Shown one piece after another: positions 5,859 through 7,659 of a stretch of DNA of 7,659 nt (positions are counted from its first letter, which is position 1; each line of letters starts with the position of its first letter). The notes beneath the pieces are model-generated. The model worked only from the letters and a program-made list of their open reading frames with translations. It was not told where the DNA came from and did not search any database. This DNA comes from an uncultured Pirellulaceae bacterium (GTDB lineage: Bacteria; Planctomycetota; Planctomycetia; Pirellulales; Pirellulaceae): contig CAMYKF010000732.1 of NCBI GenBank assembly GCA_947258905.1, positions 10,650-18,308 of the forward strand, written 5' to 3'. The translations under genes and the position numbers were made by a program.

Positions 5859-6758
5859 ATGAGCAGGACCCCGCCCCCGCGCGAAAAAATCGGAGACCAG
5901 ACGGCCGATCAGGTGCAGCTGATTTCGCAGATCGACCGGCCGATTGTCGAATTTACGTTTTTGGAGCGTTCATTGCTGTTCGCCGAACTGTCGATGGTGG
6001 CGTATATGCACCCCGACGAATGCTCGCGAGCCGCCGGTCGCCTGGGTTTCAAAACGGGCAAGTTCGTTAACAGCGACGGCGCCCAGGCGTACATGTTTAC
6101 GACTGAAACGGACTGCGTAGTCGCCTGCCGCGGTACCGAGCCCAACGAATGGAACGATATTCGGGCTGACCTGTACGCCGTATGGGCTCTGGCCGAGACG
6201 GTGGGACGCGTGCATCGTGGTTTCAAGCAGGAAGTTGACGACTTGTGGGAACACCTGCAGGGACTGCTTGAGGACAACACCCTGCCCTTGTGGTTTACCG
6301 GTCATTCACTGGGCGGAGCGATTGCCACGATCAGCGCCGGTCGCTGTTTCCTTTCGCACATTGAATCCGAGCCGCAGGAAATTTACACCTATGGCAGTCC
6401 CCGAATTGGCAACAAACGATATGTCAATCATGTGTCCGTGCCCCTGTTTCGCTGGGTGCAAAATAACGATGTGGTGACACGGGTGCCGCCCAGCTGGCTG
6501 GGCTATCGTCATGCGGGCCAGGAATTTTACATCAATCACCGGGGTGCGGTCGTGGAAGTTGCCGGATGGCGGCGTACCAAGGATCGTCTCAAGGGTTTCG
6601 TCAAGGGACTGACACGCTGGCGGATCGATCATTTCAGCGATCATCTGATGGGCGGCTATATCTCAGCCATCGATCGGGCCATCAGGCAGGGCGGCAAGTC
6701 GGCGGCCCAGCCCGTCGGTTACTCCACAAAACGCAGCCCCGGCGTATTACCATCATGA
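5859..6758 (+). CDS. Class 3 lipase-like alpha/beta hydrolase
   Basis: Likely hydrolyses an ester, possibly a glycerolipid; the substrate is not known. The product is 299 residues from ATG 5859. The nucleophile elbow GHSLGG gives S150. The following TYGSPRIGN and NNDVVTRVPP are typical of the class 3 lipase family and place the catalytic Asp at D204. SDHLMGGYI supplies the probable His, H262. CRGTEPNEWNDIRADL upstream fits the oxyanion-hole strand of the family. No signal peptide or membrane segment is visible, so a cytoplasmic location is likely, although many lipases of this family are secreted. The frame stays open to TTG 5757, but those residues overlap the intergenic palindromes and look non-coding. 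There is no Shine-Dalgarno site upstream of the ATG. The stop overlaps the next gene's start (ATGA), so the two are probably translationally coupled. Confidence 0.85.
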   Translation: MSRTPPPREKIGDQTADQVQLISQIDRPIVEFTFLERSLLFAELSMVAYMHPDECSRAAGRLGFKTGKFVNSDGAQAYMFTTETDCVVACRGTEPNEWNDIRADLYAVWALAETVGRVHRGFKQEVDDLWEHLQGLLEDNTLPLWFTGHSLGGAIATISAGRCFLSHIESEPQEIYTYGSPRIGNKRYVNHVSVPLFRWVQNNDVVTRVPPSWLGYRHAGQEFYINHRGAVVEVAGWRRTKDRLKGFVKGLTRWRIDHFSDHLMGGYISAIDRAIRQGGKSAAQPVGYSTKRSPGVLPS

Positions 6759-7345
6759 ACCAACCATCGTCGGACAAACCGCAAATCGATCATCAGAAAT
6801 TGCAGCAGGCGCTGGAAAAGGTGCTGCCCGAGACCGCGCCGGTGATCGAGGAGGAAATCCAGATCCGCAGCGACGATGCCAGCACGCGCCGCCACGACGA
6901 CGACCGGTTCATGGCCCGGTTCTTTGGCCTTTGCGTCGGCATGATCGGCTTGGTCACCGTATTGCCGGCCATTTACAACTGGGTCGTCACCTCCCAGGGG
7001 GTTGAATTCCAGTCGGTGGCTCGCTGGGCCTGGATTCTTGGATTTATCGGAGCGCTGCACCTGGTGTATGCCTTGTTCGCCATGCAAATACCGGATTTTG
7101 GCTCACTGGAATCGCTGGCGGCGTTCCTGCTGATCGTCACCTGTGTCTACGGGTTTGCCGGAATGTCGCTGATGCTGGACGATGGCAGCGGTAAAATCAC
7201 CAGTTTTCTGCAAGTGCCACTGGCCGTGAAAACCAGGGCCGTGATGTGGTGCGGTGTCATGTTTGGCATCACCGCGCTGGGGTGTTATTTATTTGGTCGT
7301 GAAGCACTTATTTGGCGCCGGCGTCATCTTGCCGTGCGAGTGTGA
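6755..7345 (+). CDS. Four-pass membrane protein of unknown function
   Basis: Family not recognised. The 196-residue product has a polar, acidic N-terminal tail (1-52; IEEEIQ, RRHDDDR) and four hydrophobic segments near 55-77, 91-111, 118-141 and 162-182. It ends in a basic tail (WRRRHLAVRV), so both ends probably face the cytoplasm. No catalytic or binding motif was seen. ATG 6755 shares its last two bases with the lipase stop (ATGA). That overlap, and the lack of a separate ribosome site, point to translational coupling. The frame is open further upstream, but that part lies inside the lipase gene and is a shadow. The five-base gap to the next gene extends the operon. Confidence 0.8.
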   Translation: MNQPSSDKPQIDHQKLQQALEKVLPETAPVIEEEIQIRSDDASTRRHDDDRFMARFFGLCVGMIGLVTVLPAIYNWVVTSQGVEFQSVARWAWILGFIGALHLVYALFAMQIPDFGSLESLAAFLLIVTCVYGFAGMSLMLDDGSGKITSFLQVPLAVKTRAVMWCGVMFGITALGCYLFGREALIWRRRHLAVRV

Positions 7346-7350
7346 CAGGT

Positions 7351-7659
7351 ATGGCAGAGATCTCCCGCGAAGCCACGCTGGTGCTTATCCCCACCGAAAT
7401 GGAGCGGCAACACGTGGCACCGCTGTTGTCCGAGCACTGCCAGTTGCAACTGTGCGGTTTTGGACCAGTTGTCTCCGGCATTGAAGTCGCCAGTTTGCTG
7501 GCCGGCGGCAAGTACCAGCGAGTAGCGCTCGCTGGCATCGCCGGGACCTATGATGCCCGGAAGCTGCCCGTCGGCAGTGCCTGCAGTTTTCAGCAGACGG
7601 GCTTCTACGGCATTGGAGCTGGCGAGGGACCCGAATATCAAAATGCTCGCGAACTGGGA
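7351..7659 (+). CDS. mqnB: Futalosine hydrolase-like protein, N-terminal part (3' end outside the window)
   Basis: The first 103 residues of a nucleoside-phosphorylase-fold protein are visible. Futalosine hydrolase removes hypoxanthine from futalosine (or adenine from aminofutalosine, depending on the enzyme) in the futalosine route to menaquinone. Supporting stretches are LVLIPTEMER near the start, CGFGPVVSGIEVA (about 36-48), VALAGIAGTYDARKLPVGSA (about 58-77) and the GAGEGPEYQNARELG end. The 'GIAGTYD..PVGSA' and 'GxGEG' patterns are what I recall for this family. Catalytic residues in the C-terminal half are not visible, so a related purine nucleosidase (MTA/SAH nucleosidase type) cannot be excluded. 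ATG 7351 follows the previous stop by five bases, with only a weak AGG before it. No other menaquinone gene is in the window. Confidence 0.7.
   Translation, partial: MAEISREATLVLIPTEMERQHVAPLLSEHCQLQLCGFGPVVSGIEVASLLAGGKYQRVALAGIAGTYDARKLPVGSACSFQQTGFYGIGAGEGPEYQNARELG

Overview
The window most likely comes from a planctomycete of the Pirellulales / Rhodopirellula type. This rests on recognising the protein families: a Hanks-type kinase with a long multi-pass membrane tail, a soluble FHA-GAF-cyclase protein, a class 3 lipase and a futalosine-hydrolase-like protein. It also rests on mostly weak Shine-Dalgarno sites and on heptanucleotide repeats between genes. The assignment is from memory of these families, not from a search. 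All convincing genes are on the + strand.

Layout. Positions 1-294 are the 3' end of a gene for a degenerate FHA-like domain. A G-poor, A+C-rich leader follows (363-420). Next is a Ser/Thr protein kinase with about eight C-terminal membrane segments (523-2469, possibly from 439). Twenty-two bases later comes an exported or membrane-anchored protein of unknown function (2492-3397). These two are probably co-transcribed.

Positions 3398-3794 form a 397-base repeat-rich gap. It holds three different tandem repeats that all have a 7-base unit, and a 117-base nested palindrome that also looks like a terminator. Then comes a class III nucleotide cyclase with an N-terminal FHA domain (3795-5570). A 288-base gap (5571-5858) carries a duplicated 16-mer and a strong short hairpin. 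The window ends with a tightly packed set: a class 3 lipase-like hydrolase (5859-6758), a four-pass membrane protein overlapping it by ATGA (6755-7345), and, five bases later, the start of a futalosine hydrolase (mqnB)-like gene (7351 to the window end).

How the genes may work together. The left two thirds look like a signalling neighbourhood: an FHA-like protein, a membrane kinase with an exported partner candidate, and a cyclase whose FHA domain could read phosphothreonine. That the kinase acts on the cyclase is inference from proximity and known FHA biology; nothing in the sequence proves it. The right third is a separate operon-like group with no obvious functional link beyond co-transcription.

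Most notable are the cluster of 7-base-unit repeats, the CGACTTT array that reads as the same peptide in every frame, the nested palindrome, and the cyclase's Asp at the position where adenylate cyclases normally carry the base-recognising Lys.
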